Positions 24,931 through 34,074 of a DNA stretch of 64,000 bases are shown piece by piece. Numbering within the stretch: position 1 is the stretch's first letter; each line of letters starts with the position of its first letter. The stretch is from positions 60,704 to 124,703 of IMG/VR virus record IMGVR_UViG_3300034152_001291. The stretch is one strand, 5' to 3'. Origin of the DNA: a virus. A program made the translations under genes and the position numbers. The notes beneath the pieces were generated by a model that worked only from the letters and a program-made list of their open reading frames with translations, did not search any database and was not told the origin of the DNA.

Positions 24931-26514
24931 TCATCGGGACGTCCCCGAACATGCTTGACGAACCTGAGCGATCCAACGAGCGGCATCGCCAGGGTCGCAC
25001 TGGACGATTTCATAGCCTCTGCTCCTATAGAACTTGACGTGGTTCTGGTGCTGGTGAACGAAGGTCTCCGTGCCCCGAATGATCGGATCGATGAGGATGG
25101 GACGGGACTTTCCCTCGACGTACCGCTCGATCCTGCCCCCGACCTGCTCCACCCTGTTGATGGGCATGCAGAACAGCGCCGCGTCCTTGTGCGGGGCGTT
25201 TATCGCATGCTCGGTGTTCTTGTAGGTCGTGAAGGTCATCTGCTTGGCGAGGCACGATGTCTTTTCCATCCCTCCAAAGAACAGGGAAGTCATCTCCTCC
25301 GGGATGCCCCGTCGCACGGACTCGTTTCGCAGGTCCTCCAGGTGGGCCTTGAACTTGGAGAAGATGAGAGCCTGGCGGCCATTCTCGTACAAGGCCCTGA
25401 TCAGGTAGAGCAGGCCCTCCCGGTAGAGAGGGTCCTCGACGAGGGCGTGCCACATGTCGTTGTAGTGGATCGAGTTTCCGGTTCCTTGCCACTCGCATTT
25501 CCCGTCGAGGGCGCAGAAGTCCCTGCATCGGGACTTGGTCATCGTCTTGTAGAGGTTCTGGCAAAAGAAGATCTTGTGATCCTCCTCGCTGATCCTGGCT
25601 TGGAGAGGAGTGTCCACCAAGAGGACGAAGGGGCTCATCCGTCTTCCTTCCACCTCGACGACGTTGGGTCCGAGCGTGTACTTGAAGATCCAGGAGAGCC
25701 TGTCGGGACGCTCGTCGGTCGCGGTGAGCCCGACCGAGTAGGAGAAGCAGAAATTGAAGATGCTTCTGATGAAGCTGTTGGCCGAGAATTTGTGGGCCTC
25801 GTCCACCACCAGGAGCCCGCACTCCACCGGGTTCGCCGGGTTCAGGTGCTTGAAGGCCGTCTGAGCCATGACAATGACGATGTTGCCTGAGAAGTCGACG
25901 TTGGACGGGGCCTCCCCTTCGATGCCGATTTTCTTTCTGATCCTGTTTTGGGTCGCCTTTGGCATCACGAACGAGATACGCGCCTGGGGAAGGAACCGCG
26001 TGATCTCCTCGGCCCACTGCTCCGCTACGTGGTTCTGGTCCACCAGGACGACCGACCGTCTCGATCCGAGTCTGGCAAGGAGATAGACGCCGATCACGGT
26101 TTTTCCGGAGCCGCACTTCCCACGGATGATCGCTCCCCTCCATTTCCGGAGCATCTCTACCGCGGCGTTCACGCCGGGAATCTGCTCGTCCCTGAGGCTT
26201 CCCTTGAACTCGATGGGCCTGTCGAGGTCGAGGCCCCGGAAGCAGACGGAGTCCGTCTCGTTCCTGATCTTGGTTTTGTTCCTGAGGTAGAGGTACTTGG
26301 GGACCAGACACCGGGTCTCGTCGAGGCTGTAGAAGACGGGAAAGGTCGTGGCCTTGCCGGGGGCCCGCTTGGATCGTCTTGGCTTGGCCACGAAGTGATC
26401 CATCCTCTGCTCGATACGTTTCCGAGGTACCTCGGCAAGGCCCCGGAATACGATCACTTGGTCAGGAGGGAGAGGATCGGAATTATCCCAGAGGGTTTTC
26501 TGTCTTTGACCCAT
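24931..26514 (-). CDS. SF2 DEAH helicase (UvsW-like)
   Basis: 527 residues. Walker A GKCGSGKT (132-139), DEAH (238-241), motif III-like GLTAT (262-266), and a C-terminal helicase domain ending with INRVEQVGGRIERY, the QxxGRxxR motif. A cysteine-rich insert (CRDFCALDGKCEW) lies between the domains. It is similar in layout to T4 UvsW or type III restriction-like helicases, and probably remodels branched DNA or recombination intermediates. The start overlaps the next upstream gene by 61 bases. Confidence 0.88.
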   Translation of the reverse strand: MGQRQKTLWDNSDPLPPDQVIVFRGLAEVPRKRIEQRMDHFVAKPRRSKRAPGKATTFPVFYSLDETRCLVPKYLYLRNKTKIRNETDSVCFRGLDLDRPIEFKGSLRDEQIPGVNAAVEMLRKWRGAIIRGKCGSGKTVIGVYLLARLGSRRSVVLVDQNHVAEQWAEEITRFLPQARISFVMPKATQNRIRKKIGIEGEAPSNVDFSGNIVIVMAQTAFKHLNPANPVECGLLVVDEAHKFSANSFIRSIFNFCFSYSVGLTATDERPDRLSWIFKYTLGPNVVEVEGRRMSPFVLLVDTPLQARISEEDHKIFFCQNLYKTMTKSRCRDFCALDGKCEWQGTGNSIHYNDMWHALVEDPLYREGLLYLIRALYENGRQALIFSKFKAHLEDLRNESVRRGIPEEMTSLFFGGMEKTSCLAKQMTFTTYKNTEHAINAPHKDAALFCMPINRVEQVGGRIERYVEGKSRPILIDPIIRGTETFVHQHQNHVKFYRSRGYEIVQCDPGDAARWIAQVRQACSGTSR

Positions 26515-27152
26515 CTATTCATTTCCTGAACGGCTCTGATCAACCAGTCCTCGATTGTGGTCCCGGACTCCGGAGGGATCGTATCGTTGAACTCGGGGTG
26601 TTGATTTCCGAATCGGAGAACCTGACGGATTCCCTCGTTGGCCATCTCAGGGATCGGAGCAGGAGTCCTGTGCTTGAAGGGACGGCACACCTGGTAAGCG
26701 CCGACTCGACAGAAGATGGGGCGGCTTTTGTAGACGAGGCAGTGTCCCAGGAAAAAGGGACACCATTCGTTCTCTTCGGTCCACTCGAACTGGAAGAGGT
26801 CCGATTTCGGGGGATGGGCCCACGGCACGCCGTAGTCCCCGCAGAACCTCTTCCACTTCTCGAGCAAAGCGGCCGCCCGGTCCTCCACATGCTCGCGGAC
26901 CGGCCTGACCATCTTGGCGATCTCGTTTTCGAGGATGATCTTCTCGATCGGAGCGTAGAGGATGGGCATGCGCTTGCAGCAGTCCACGCACAGGCCACAA
27001 GAGTAGCCCATGCCCGCCAGGTCGTTCCGGCGCCAGTCCTCCGCCGTGGAGACGGCCGACAAGAACTCCTTGCGAATCTTGCTGAGGCGCTTGCCGGCGA
27101 TGTATTTGTACATCTTCTGGAGGGCGCGCGTCGTTTTCTTGATGTCGCTCAT
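26454..27152 (-). CDS. YkgJ-type Cys-cluster protein
   Basis: 232 residues. CGLCVDCC followed by CPFFLGHCLVY and RPIFCRV matches the YkgJ/UPF0153 metal-binding (zinc or Fe-S) family. These are often fused to or near flagellar or radical enzymes; the role in phages is unknown. N-terminus Lys/Arg-rich helix. Overlaps the helicase start by 61 bases and the gene upstream by four. Confidence 0.7.
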   Translation of the reverse strand: MSDIKKTTRALQKMYKYIAGKRLSKIRKEFLSAVSTAEDWRRNDLAGMGYSCGLCVDCCKRMPILYAPIEKIILENEIAKMVRPVREHVEDRAAALLEKWKRFCGDYGVPWAHPPKSDLFQFEWTEENEWCPFFLGHCLVYKSRPIFCRVGAYQVCRPFKHRTPAPIPEMANEGIRQVLRFGNQHPEFNDTIPPESGTTIEDWLIRAVQEMNRWVKDRKPSGIIPILSLLTK

Positions 27153-27406
27153 CCGATCTCCGGGAAGTAGACGTGGCAGTAGGTCGACTTCCTTCGAAGG
27201 TTCTCGATGAATTCCTTCGTCTTTTTGTCGTCCTCGGCCGCCTCCAGGAAGTGGAAGTCGTCGCAGTTTCGGGCGAATACGACGCCCTCAGGAAGATTCC
27301 CTTCGTCGTGGTACAGGAGGCCCTCGTCGCTCGCGATGGCTTCGGCCTCCTCGAGTGTCATGAGGCGCGTCTGGACGGATGTTACCCGCACCGTTTTCTT
27401 GGCCAT
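27149..27406 (-). CDS. Hypothetical small protein
   Basis: 85 residues, MAKKTVRVTSVQTRLMTLEEAE. A beta start, then an acidic helix, ending CHVYFPEIG. No family recognised. Its stop overlaps the next start by four bases. Confidence 0.6.
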   Translation of the reverse strand: MAKKTVRVTSVQTRLMTLEEAEAIASDEGLLYHDEGNLPEGVVFARNCDDFHFLEAAEDDKKTKEFIENLRRKSTYCHVYFPEIG

Positions 27407-27425
27407 TTCAGTCCTCCCCTGACGA

Positions 27426-27459
27426 CCCTCCCGAGGAGCATGGGGGCTCCCCGGGAGGG
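27426..27459. terminator. Strong hairpin between operon segments
   Basis: 13-bp stem (CCCTCCCGAGGAG with CTCCCCGGGAGGG, one G-T pair) and an 8-base loop. No clear U run follows on either strand, so it may be a partial terminator or an mRNA-stabilising structure downstream of the DUF932-like gene. Confidence 0.5.
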
Positions 27460-27469
27460 CGGGTTCTTC

Positions 27470-28702
27470 TCACTTCACTTCCACGTCGATGGTTTTGGCG
27501 AAGTCCCTCTGCGCCATCCGCAGGAGGTTCGAGCCGATCTCCTGAAGACCGACGGCCCTCTCGAAGTCGGTTTCCGCGACCTCGCGGCCCTCGGCGGTGA
27601 ACGCCTGTGCCAGCGCGAACCGGCTGTTGCCGACCTCGTCCGCCTCCTTCACGAACCGGTCCAGGATGCTGGTCCCCGTCGATTCGGGGAGGGAGAACTT
27701 CTTCGAGACGTTCTCGATGGTGAAGCGGGGGTTTTCCACCGGGTAGCCCGCGTTCTCGGAGAAGATCTCGACGACCTTGTCGAACTCGTCCTTGACCATC
27801 GTCGCCCTGACGACGTCTCGGAGACGCGCGAACAGGGACTCGTTCATCTTCCTGATCGTGCTCTCGGACAGGACCGTCAGGTCCGAGTAGTCGGCGCCGA
27901 TGTGGATCTGCCTCAGCTCTTCGGTACTGACCAGCAGGTTGGAGCAGGAGTAGACCATGAGGAGGGGGCAGGCGACCAGCGTGGAGAGCCCCACGTCCGA
28001 ACCCTTCAGACGCAGCCCGGCCCCGCAGGGGACACGGATCATCTTGTGCCCCCGTCCCTTCTCGGGGAAGGTGATTTCGGAGCGGACATCCGTCATGATG
28101 TCGAGGAACATCGTCCGGTCGGACAGAGCGCCCGAGACCGTCAGGTTGTTCCCGGTCTTCGCGGCTTCGTCCAGGCCCACGCTCGCCACGTCGTGGTTGT
28201 CGATGATCCTGTACGAGCTCGAGAGGATCGCCCGCATGACACCGCCGTCTCCGTTGGTCGGAAGGAAGTTCCGGATCAGCTGGCGATGGATGTTCGGATC
28301 CACCTTCTTCTTCCTCTGACGGGCCGTTCCGGTCCGGTTGAGGATGTCCGCGTCGTGCCACCAGGTGTTGAAGATGTCGGCCGCGAGCGCGGGATAGCGC
28401 GCCGCGGTCCGCCGGAAGTCATCCAGGTGGACCTTCGTCAGGCTGGCGGCCTGCGAGAGTCCGACCCCGGTGGGGCGGAAGGGATCGCCCTGCCCCGACA
28501 CCTTGAAGCCGAATCGGGGGCCGTCCCCCGTCTCGACCACGGCCGCCTCGAAGTCGCGGCGCCTGAGGATCAGGTCGAGGCGGGCCCGGCTCCTCTTGAC
28601 GAGGGTTCCGGCCAGGTCCTCCGCGTTCAGGATCCTGTTGGACCGGTTGCCGTAGGGCTGGACGACCGCGTCGTCCAGGTTGATTCCGTTGGTCTGGACC
28701 AT
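27470..28702 (-). CDS. DUF932-like phage/plasmid protein
   Basis: 410 residues with SD AAGGAG. The central part (LSSSYRIIDNHDV) and the order of beta and alpha segments, with CGAGLRLKGSDVG, resemble DUF932/TIGR03299 proteins common in phages and plasmids, whose function is not established. It sits between small genes and the polymerase. Family match by pattern only. Confidence 0.5.
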   Translation of the reverse strand: MVQTNGINLDDAVVQPYGNRSNRILNAEDLAGTLVKRSRARLDLILRRRDFEAAVVETGDGPRFGFKVSGQGDPFRPTGVGLSQAASLTKVHLDDFRRTAARYPALAADIFNTWWHDADILNRTGTARQRKKKVDPNIHRQLIRNFLPTNGDGGVMRAILSSSYRIIDNHDVASVGLDEAAKTGNNLTVSGALSDRTMFLDIMTDVRSEITFPEKGRGHKMIRVPCGAGLRLKGSDVGLSTLVACPLLMVYSCSNLLVSTEELRQIHIGADYSDLTVLSESTIRKMNESLFARLRDVVRATMVKDEFDKVVEIFSENAGYPVENPRFTIENVSKKFSLPESTGTSILDRFVKEADEVGNSRFALAQAFTAEGREVAETDFERAVGLQEIGSNLLRMAQRDFAKTIDVEVK

Positions 28703-28706
28703 GTGC

Positions 28707-29117
28707 TCACTCCTTCTTGTTCATCTTCCCGTCCAGGGTGTCCCGGAGGACTTGGCCGAGACGATTCAGAACTGACCTCATCATGATCTTGTCTTTTCCC
28801 AGCACGATCCTCAGGAACGGGAAATCGTACTTCAGGCAGCGCCAGGTCACGCCGGCGTCTCCGTCTTCAGGGGTGAAGACGACGTCATCCATGGAGAGAT
28901 GAGGGGCGAACCGGTCGAGGACGAGGGATAGATCTTCGAGAAGAGGTTCTACGTCGTACCACATTGTGGATTGTGTAGGCTTCGGGCGCTTGTCATCGAT
29001 CTTCTCGAATCTCGAGAGGCCGATATTCCTCTGGTAGCGGAACGTGTTGATGGTCACGCTTCCGCCGGTCTGGATGTGGGCCCCGCACAGAGCCAGGAAG
29101 AGATCCTTCTCCATCAT
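28707..29117 (-). CDS. Hypothetical protein
   Basis: 136 residues, start overlapping the polymerase stop (ATGA). Contains a central TMWYDVEPLLEDLSL helix and an acidic FTPEDGDAGVTW turn. No recognised family. Confidence 0.6.
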   Translation of the reverse strand: MMEKDLFLALCGAHIQTGGSVTINTFRYQRNIGLSRFEKIDDKRPKPTQSTMWYDVEPLLEDLSLVLDRFAPHLSMDDVVFTPEDGDAGVTWRCLKYDFPFLRIVLGKDKIMMRSVLNRLGQVLRDTLDGKMNKKE

Positions 29118-32100
29118 CGCCCTCCAGTTCTCAGGTACTCCTCAACCGACATCGTGTCGGGCTCGGATCGGGCCGTCCGATACTGCCGGTAGTCGGAGAC
29201 GTACTTTGACGCCCAGACCCTCTGGGCATCGGACAGCATCGCGACGGAAGGCTTGATTCCGGTCTCGGCCGGAGGGACGGATCCTACCTCGGGAACGTCA
29301 TCGTTGTCCTTCTCGCTCCAGTCGTCGCAGACCTTCACGGATGCGAGAACCGGAACGACGATGTCGAACCAAGGAAGCTCCATGATGTACTTGGTCAGGA
29401 CGGCGATGTCTTCTGCCAGACTCTCCGGCACGTCGAGCATGATCTCGTCGTGAACCTGGAGGACGATCTTGGAATCGCCGAACGCCCCTGACCTCACGAT
29501 GTTCGCGTAGACCGACGAGATGATGCACTTCAAGAAATCGGCCGCGCTTCCCTGGATGATCGAGTTGAAGATCTTACCAGGCTGCACGTCGTCCTTCGGA
29601 TTGAAGTGGCGCTGCCGGCCGGATACGAGCGTGAACTTATGGACACCCCTGAGCCACTGCTCCTCGAGGTCCTCGATCGTCTCGGGGATTTTCACGTACA
29701 GACGCATGAATGCGTTTATGAACTTCGTCGACGATTGAACGTCGTAGCTCATGTCCGGGAGGAAGAGTCCCGCGTACCGTGCGAAGCCTTCGGCACCCAA
29801 GCCGTACATCAACCCGAAATTCAGATTGTTGTGGCCCAGGAGACCTCCTTGGAGATAGAGGTGGTCATCGTTTTCGATGTGAAAATCGTAGACGGTCCGC
29901 CTGCCCGCATCGATGACAAGTCGAACTTCGTCTTCGATCTTTCGAGCCCGCTTACAGACCTTGGCGGCTCGTGCCTCGAGTCTCGCTTTCTTGTTCTGCT
30001 CTCGAAGGGGGATTTCGTCGTTTGCAGTTTCAAACCCGGGAGCAAGAAGATGCAGACGGTAGTACCACCGTCTGTACGTCTTGTTCCATGACGGTTCGAT
30101 GCTTATCGGGCAGCCGATGGATCGGAGCAGAACGGCGATCTGTCCGATGAAGATGGGATCCTTCTGGGTGATGCTCACGTCGACGCCTACCGTCCCATCC
30201 GTGTCTATGAGTCCGGCCAGATAGGCGCAGATGATTCGGCGCCCTCCTTCGACGACCCACCAGGGAACACGCATGTCCTTGTTCCTGCCCTTGACGAGGC
30301 CGAGATCGGCCAGAAGGCGCACGACCGTTCTTGATCCGAGGTAGGTGTATCTGAGATCCCCTGAACGGGAAGGATTCAAGCCGATCTTCTTGCATGCTTC
30401 GCTCACGGTGCATCGCCACGGCGCGTACCTGTCGTCGCTCCCATGGGTGATGCAGCAGGCATGATCATTGGTCATGGACCCATCCCCGTGGAACAAGCCG
30501 GCGAAGTAGGCCCAGTCCTCGTTCAGAGCCAGGGATGCTCCTCGTTCTTCGATTCGTCGGGTGAACGGATTGACGCGAACCGTCCTGGGGTGCGTGTCTC
30601 TGATGATCGGAATTTCCGCGACGGGAATCTTCATGCCCGGCTTGAGATGCCTGGCCTCGATGAGATAGCCGTCCTCGGTTTTCCAGCGGTGGTCGTCCGT
30701 ACAGCATACGACGCCTCTTTTGGTGACGACGATTCTGCACGGCCTGTCGTGTCGGACCAGGCCCTGCCTGGACTTCACGAATCCGCCGCGGCCGTCTGCG
30801 AGGTCGATCGGAGGTATGGATCGGTGTTCGTCGGGCTCGATTCCTACGAGGATCGATTCGATCAATCGAAGCGTCCCGTCGGCGTGGACAATCGTGGAGC
30901 CGTCCAGACATTTTGCCAGCTTCCTTCCGATGTCGAAACCGACGATCTCGGAGACGGCTCGGCGCGTTGTTTCGTGGACGTCACCCGTGTAGTAGAGGAT
31001 GTTGTTGTGGACCGCCCGCTCGCTGTAGATCTTCAGGAAGACAGGGTCCCTCGTTACGTAGGCGATGAGCCTGAGTTCGATCTGGGAGAGGTCGGCACAG
31101 ATGAGCTTCCGCCCTTTCGCCGCGTTGAACACCCACCGAATCTTCGGGCCTAGGCCCTGGATCCTCTCGTCGTATTCCTTCGGTTTCTTCCGCGACGGGA
31201 TATTCTGGAGGTTCGGGTTGCTCGAGGAGGCGCGGCCCGTGACGGCCCCCACCGGGTTGAACCTGGCGAAGATCCGATGTTCCGGGTCCTGGAGGGATCT
31301 CTCGAGCAGTTTCACGACGTAGGTCGACCGCAACTTCGTGATCGACCTGTAGTTCAGGATCGCCTGGGCGATCGGGTGCTTGAGCCTCGATAAGATGTGG
31401 ACGTTCGTCTTGCGCTTTCCGCCGCTGTAGTCCGGGAGCCGGAGAACGTCATAGAGGATGTGCCCGACCTGGTCGGTCGAGTTGGGGTTGAACTCCGTGT
31501 GGGCGAGGTTGAACAGGTCCGCCTCGAATTCCTCGATCAGAGGATCGAAGACCGCGTCGAGTTCCTGGAGACGCTCGGGCTCCACGTGGATGCCGGCAGC
31601 CTCCATCGCAGCGGCGCCGAAGACCGACTGGATCTCCCGCTCGGCCCAGTCGGGGATCCCCTCCTCGTAGATCCTGTTTCGGCAGTAGTAGTAGAGCCGC
31701 AGGGTTTGCTTGGCGTCGTCACAGGCGTAGGTCCTCTTGTCCCGGTCGGCCTCGGCTCTCAGGTGGACGATCGATCCCTGAAGGTCGTCGATTTGGTTTT
31801 GGATCTTCTCGCGGAGTGCCTCCCGCACCTGCTCCCCGTACCCGCTCTCCACGTAGAGATCGATCTTTTCCTTGAGGTTCGCGATCTTCTCGCGGTTCTC
31901 TTTTTTCCGGGCGTTGTACTTGCTCTTGAGCTCCGCGAGAAGCCGCCGTCTTTCGGCCTCTCCCTCTTTCCTCAGACGGTCGTCGATCTCGCCCTTCTGC
32001 CTCTCGGCGTCTGCGATGACGCGCTCGGCAGCCTGCATCTGCCGGATAGCGTTCGAGTAGAGGAATGCCTCCTCGTACTCGACCATGTCGTGCCGGAAGA

Positions 32101-32497
32101 CCTTCTTCACGAGAAATTTCAGGCCGTGGGGAATCTCCTCGTTCAGGAGCCAGGAGAGTACCAGAGTGTCAATGACCTTGGCTCTCACCTGATGGATGTC
32201 GTAGATGCCGCGGTGGTGGAGAACTCTGAGGTCGAACTGGACGATGTTGTGGCCGACGACCCGGAGACCGGGATTGGCCAGGCACTGCCTGGTGAAGTCC
32301 ACGGCCTCCGGTGTCGGGTCCACGGCGATGGAGTAGTAGTCGCTCCCCCGTCCCGCCGCAAGGGCGATGAGCTCGAGATGGGCCTTGCGGGGGTTCTTGC
32401 TTTCCTTGGGATCTTCCCCGGGGGGAGCTTTGGTCTCGAGGTCGATCGAGACGACCCCGTGGCGTTCGATTCTTTTTCTGAGCTCTCCGAACTTCAT
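29114..32497 (-). CDS. polA-like: DNA polymerase I (family A), intein-containing
   Basis: 1127-residue precursor; 766 without the intein. 3'-5' exonuclease motifs: VSIDLET (19-21), HNIVQFDL (83-90), YACDDAK (257-263). Between Exo II and Exo III lies a 100-residue charged coiled coil (about 148-252), absent from typical PolA. Palm motif A is ADLSQIELRLI, motif B is RKLAK-NLNFGLMYG (split by the intein), motif C is VHDEIML. There is no 5' nuclease domain. It should be the replicative polymerase together with the adjacent primase and DnaB-like helicase. Confidence 0.93.
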   Translation of the reverse strand: MKFGELRKRIERHGVVSIDLETKAPPGEDPKESKNPRKAHLELIALAAGRGSDYYSIAVDPTPEAVDFTRQCLANPGLRVVGHNIVQFDLRVLHHRGIYDIHQVRAKVIDTLVLSWLLNEEIPHGLKFLVKKVFRHDMVEYEEAFLYSNAIRQMQAAERVIADAERQKGEIDDRLRKEGEAERRRLLAELKSKYNARKKENREKIANLKEKIDLYVESGYGEQVREALREKIQNQIDDLQGSIVHLRAEADRDKRTYACDDAKQTLRLYYYCRNRIYEEGIPDWAEREIQSVFGAAAMEAAGIHVEPERLQELDAVFDPLIEEFEADLFNLAHTEFNPNSTDQVGHILYDVLRLPDYSGGKRKTNVHILSRLKHPIAQAILNYRSITKLRSTYVVKLLERSLQDPEHRIFARFNPVGAVTGRASSSNPNLQNIPSRKKPKEYDERIQGLGPKIRWVFNAAKGRKLICADLSQIELRLIAYVTRDPVFLKIYSERAVHNNILYYTGDVHETTRRAVSEIVGFDIGRKLAKCLDGSTIVHADGTLRLIESILVGIEPDEHRSIPPIDLADGRGGFVKSRQGLVRHDRPCRIVVTKRGVVCCTDDHRWKTEDGYLIEARHLKPGMKIPVAEIPIIRDTHPRTVRVNPFTRRIEERGASLALNEDWAYFAGLFHGDGSMTNDHACCITHGSDDRYAPWRCTVSEACKKIGLNPSRSGDLRYTYLGSRTVVRLLADLGLVKGRNKDMRVPWWVVEGGRRIICAYLAGLIDTDGTVGVDVSITQKDPIFIGQIAVLLRSIGCPISIEPSWNKTYRRWYYRLHLLAPGFETANDEIPLREQNKKARLEARAAKVCKRARKIEDEVRLVIDAGRRTVYDFHIENDDHLYLQGGLLGHNNLNFGLMYGLGAEGFARYAGLFLPDMSYDVQSSTKFINAFMRLYVKIPETIEDLEEQWLRGVHKFTLVSGRQRHFNPKDDVQPGKIFNSIIQGSAADFLKCIISSVYANIVRSGAFGDSKIVLQVHDEIMLDVPESLAEDIAVLTKYIMELPWFDIVVPVLASVKVCDDWSEKDNDDVPEVGSVPPAETGIKPSVAMLSDAQRVWASKYVSDYRQYRTARSEPDTMSVEEYLRTGGR
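29828..30910 (-). other. Intein in DNA polymerase, +1 residue Asn
   Basis: 361 residues (530-890 of the precursor), inserted after the motif B Lys (RKLAK). Block A CLDGSTIVHADG; block B CCTDDHRW; LAGLIDADG motifs YFAGLFHGDG and YLAGLIDTDG with both acids; block F VYDFHIENDDHLY; block G GLLGHN. All expected except that the first C-extein residue is Asn (codon AAT, 29825-29827) rather than Cys, Ser or Thr. Canonical trans-esterification is therefore impossible as written. Confidence 0.9.
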
Positions 32498-32506
32498 CGC
32501 TCCTCG

Positions 32507-34066
32507 TTAGAGAGGTTTCTGTTCGAACGGGTTGTAGGCATTCGACTCGTTCAGGTCTTCCAGGTCCTCGATGGAGGGCTGGCCCTGCATCTGGGTGGGC
32601 GTGGGGGCCTGCTGAGGCATCTGGCCCTGCTGGGGCTGTTGCTGCCCCTGGGAGGTCTGGAACATGGTCCCACGGGGCCCTGCCATATTGGCAGAGGAGG
32701 GACCGGCCTGCTGGCCGAACTGCGGCTGGGCGGGGCCGAATCCTTGCGCGTGGGCGGGCGCAGGCCGCTGCTGGGACTGGTTCTGGCCCTGGAAGGACTG
32801 GTTGCCGGGGCCGGGGCCCTGAAAACCGCTCTGAGGGGCAAAACCTTGTTGACCCTGGTCGACATTCTGCCCGAACCCGGGCCCGGAGAGTCCTTGCTGG
32901 GTCGGCTGTTGGCCGAAGGGATTCTGCCCCGTCTGCGGCCTCTGCTGAGGCTGGAAGCCCTGCTGGGACTGGGGGCCCTGCGGGGACTGCTGGAAGCCGC
33001 CCTGGCTCTGCTGCTGAGGGTTCTGGGAGAAGCCGCCTTGGCTCTGCTGCTGGAAACCCTGCTGGGAACCGCCCTGGAACATCGTCCCCCTGGAGCTCTG
33101 GGCCTGGTTCATGGGGCGGCCGAAGACCTCGAGAGCGCCATCCTCGGAGTAGGTCCACCGCCCGCCGGTGTCGTGGGTGTTGCAGAGGTTGATGTGGGTC
33201 GTCAGGATCTGCTTCAGGGATTCATCGTCCATCAGAGGCCACCCCTGCTCCAGATCGGGGATCTGGTTGAGGAGGGGCTGGCAGTTCGCCGGATTCTCGT
33301 AGCCCCTGAAGATCCAGGAGTCTCCGATTCTCGGCGTCCGGTCCCCCTGCGAGCGGCTGACCGAGAAGCGCGCGAACTGGCGCGTCGAGCGCCCGCCGGT
33401 CTGGCTCGCGTAGGCGTCGATGCTCTTCCCGATGTGGGCGAGCGTCCCGCTGTCGGAGCAGACGAGCAGCCGGATCATGTAGGAATACTGTTGGCCGCTG
33501 ATGATGGCGGGTCGGAGGTCGACGACCGGCCAGACCATGTAGAAGCGGGGGTCCCGCGTCAGGACCTTGCAGACCGGACACGGACGACCCTGGGGATTCC
33601 GGATGTACTGGGTCCCGTCGGCGCTGAGCATCCAGTAGACGCACCGAACGGTCTCGACATCGGGGAAGCTGTGCCCGCCGGCCTGGACCCACTTGCGGAA
33701 GACCTCATGGGCCAGGATTCTGCTGCCCTCCGTCAGGAGGATGAGGTCGGTGCTCTGTCCTTTCTTGAGGTAGAAGTCCCGGAGGTTCCCCCTGAGCCTC
33801 CAGATCTGGTTCCAGATCGCGCTGCCAGTCGAGACGTTGCGTCGCTTCGACTCCTCGCTTGCCGCCAGCATCGCTTGGGTCTCGGGGGACACCTGGGCCT
33901 GGGTCGAGAACTGCGGGCCGCCCTGCTGGGGTTGCGGGCCGCCCTGCTGGAACTGCCCGGCCTGCTGGAACTGACCTCCCTGCGGAGAGCCGTGTCCCTG
34001 GAACTGGCCCTGCTGATTCGGAAAGGGCTGGCCCTGTCCGAAGCTCTGGTTGGGATTTCCGTTCAT
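32507..34066 (-). CDS. Putative single-stranded DNA-binding protein
   Basis: 519 residues. A Gln/Gly/Pro-rich N-tail (1-65), a folded core (about 70-330) with GRPCPVCKVLTRD, a possible metal site as in T4 gp32, and a long Gln/Gly/Pro tail ending in an acidic segment (IEDLEDLNES) and NPFEQKPL, like the acidic C-termini of SSBs. It lies between polymerase and primase. The OB-fold was not verified, so this is a contextual call. Confidence 0.5.
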   Translation of the reverse strand: MNGNPNQSFGQGQPFPNQQGQFQGHGSPQGGQFQQAGQFQQGGPQPQQGGPQFSTQAQVSPETQAMLAASEESKRRNVSTGSAIWNQIWRLRGNLRDFYLKKGQSTDLILLTEGSRILAHEVFRKWVQAGGHSFPDVETVRCVYWMLSADGTQYIRNPQGRPCPVCKVLTRDPRFYMVWPVVDLRPAIISGQQYSYMIRLLVCSDSGTLAHIGKSIDAYASQTGGRSTRQFARFSVSRSQGDRTPRIGDSWIFRGYENPANCQPLLNQIPDLEQGWPLMDDESLKQILTTHINLCNTHDTGGRWTYSEDGALEVFGRPMNQAQSSRGTMFQGGSQQGFQQQSQGGFSQNPQQQSQGGFQQSPQGPQSQQGFQPQQRPQTGQNPFGQQPTQQGLSGPGFGQNVDQGQQGFAPQSGFQGPGPGNQSFQGQNQSQQRPAPAHAQGFGPAQPQFGQQAGPSSANMAGPRGTMFQTSQGQQQPQQGQMPQQAPTPTQMQGQPSIEDLEDLNESNAYNPFEQKPL

Positions 34067-34074
34067 GTCTCCTC

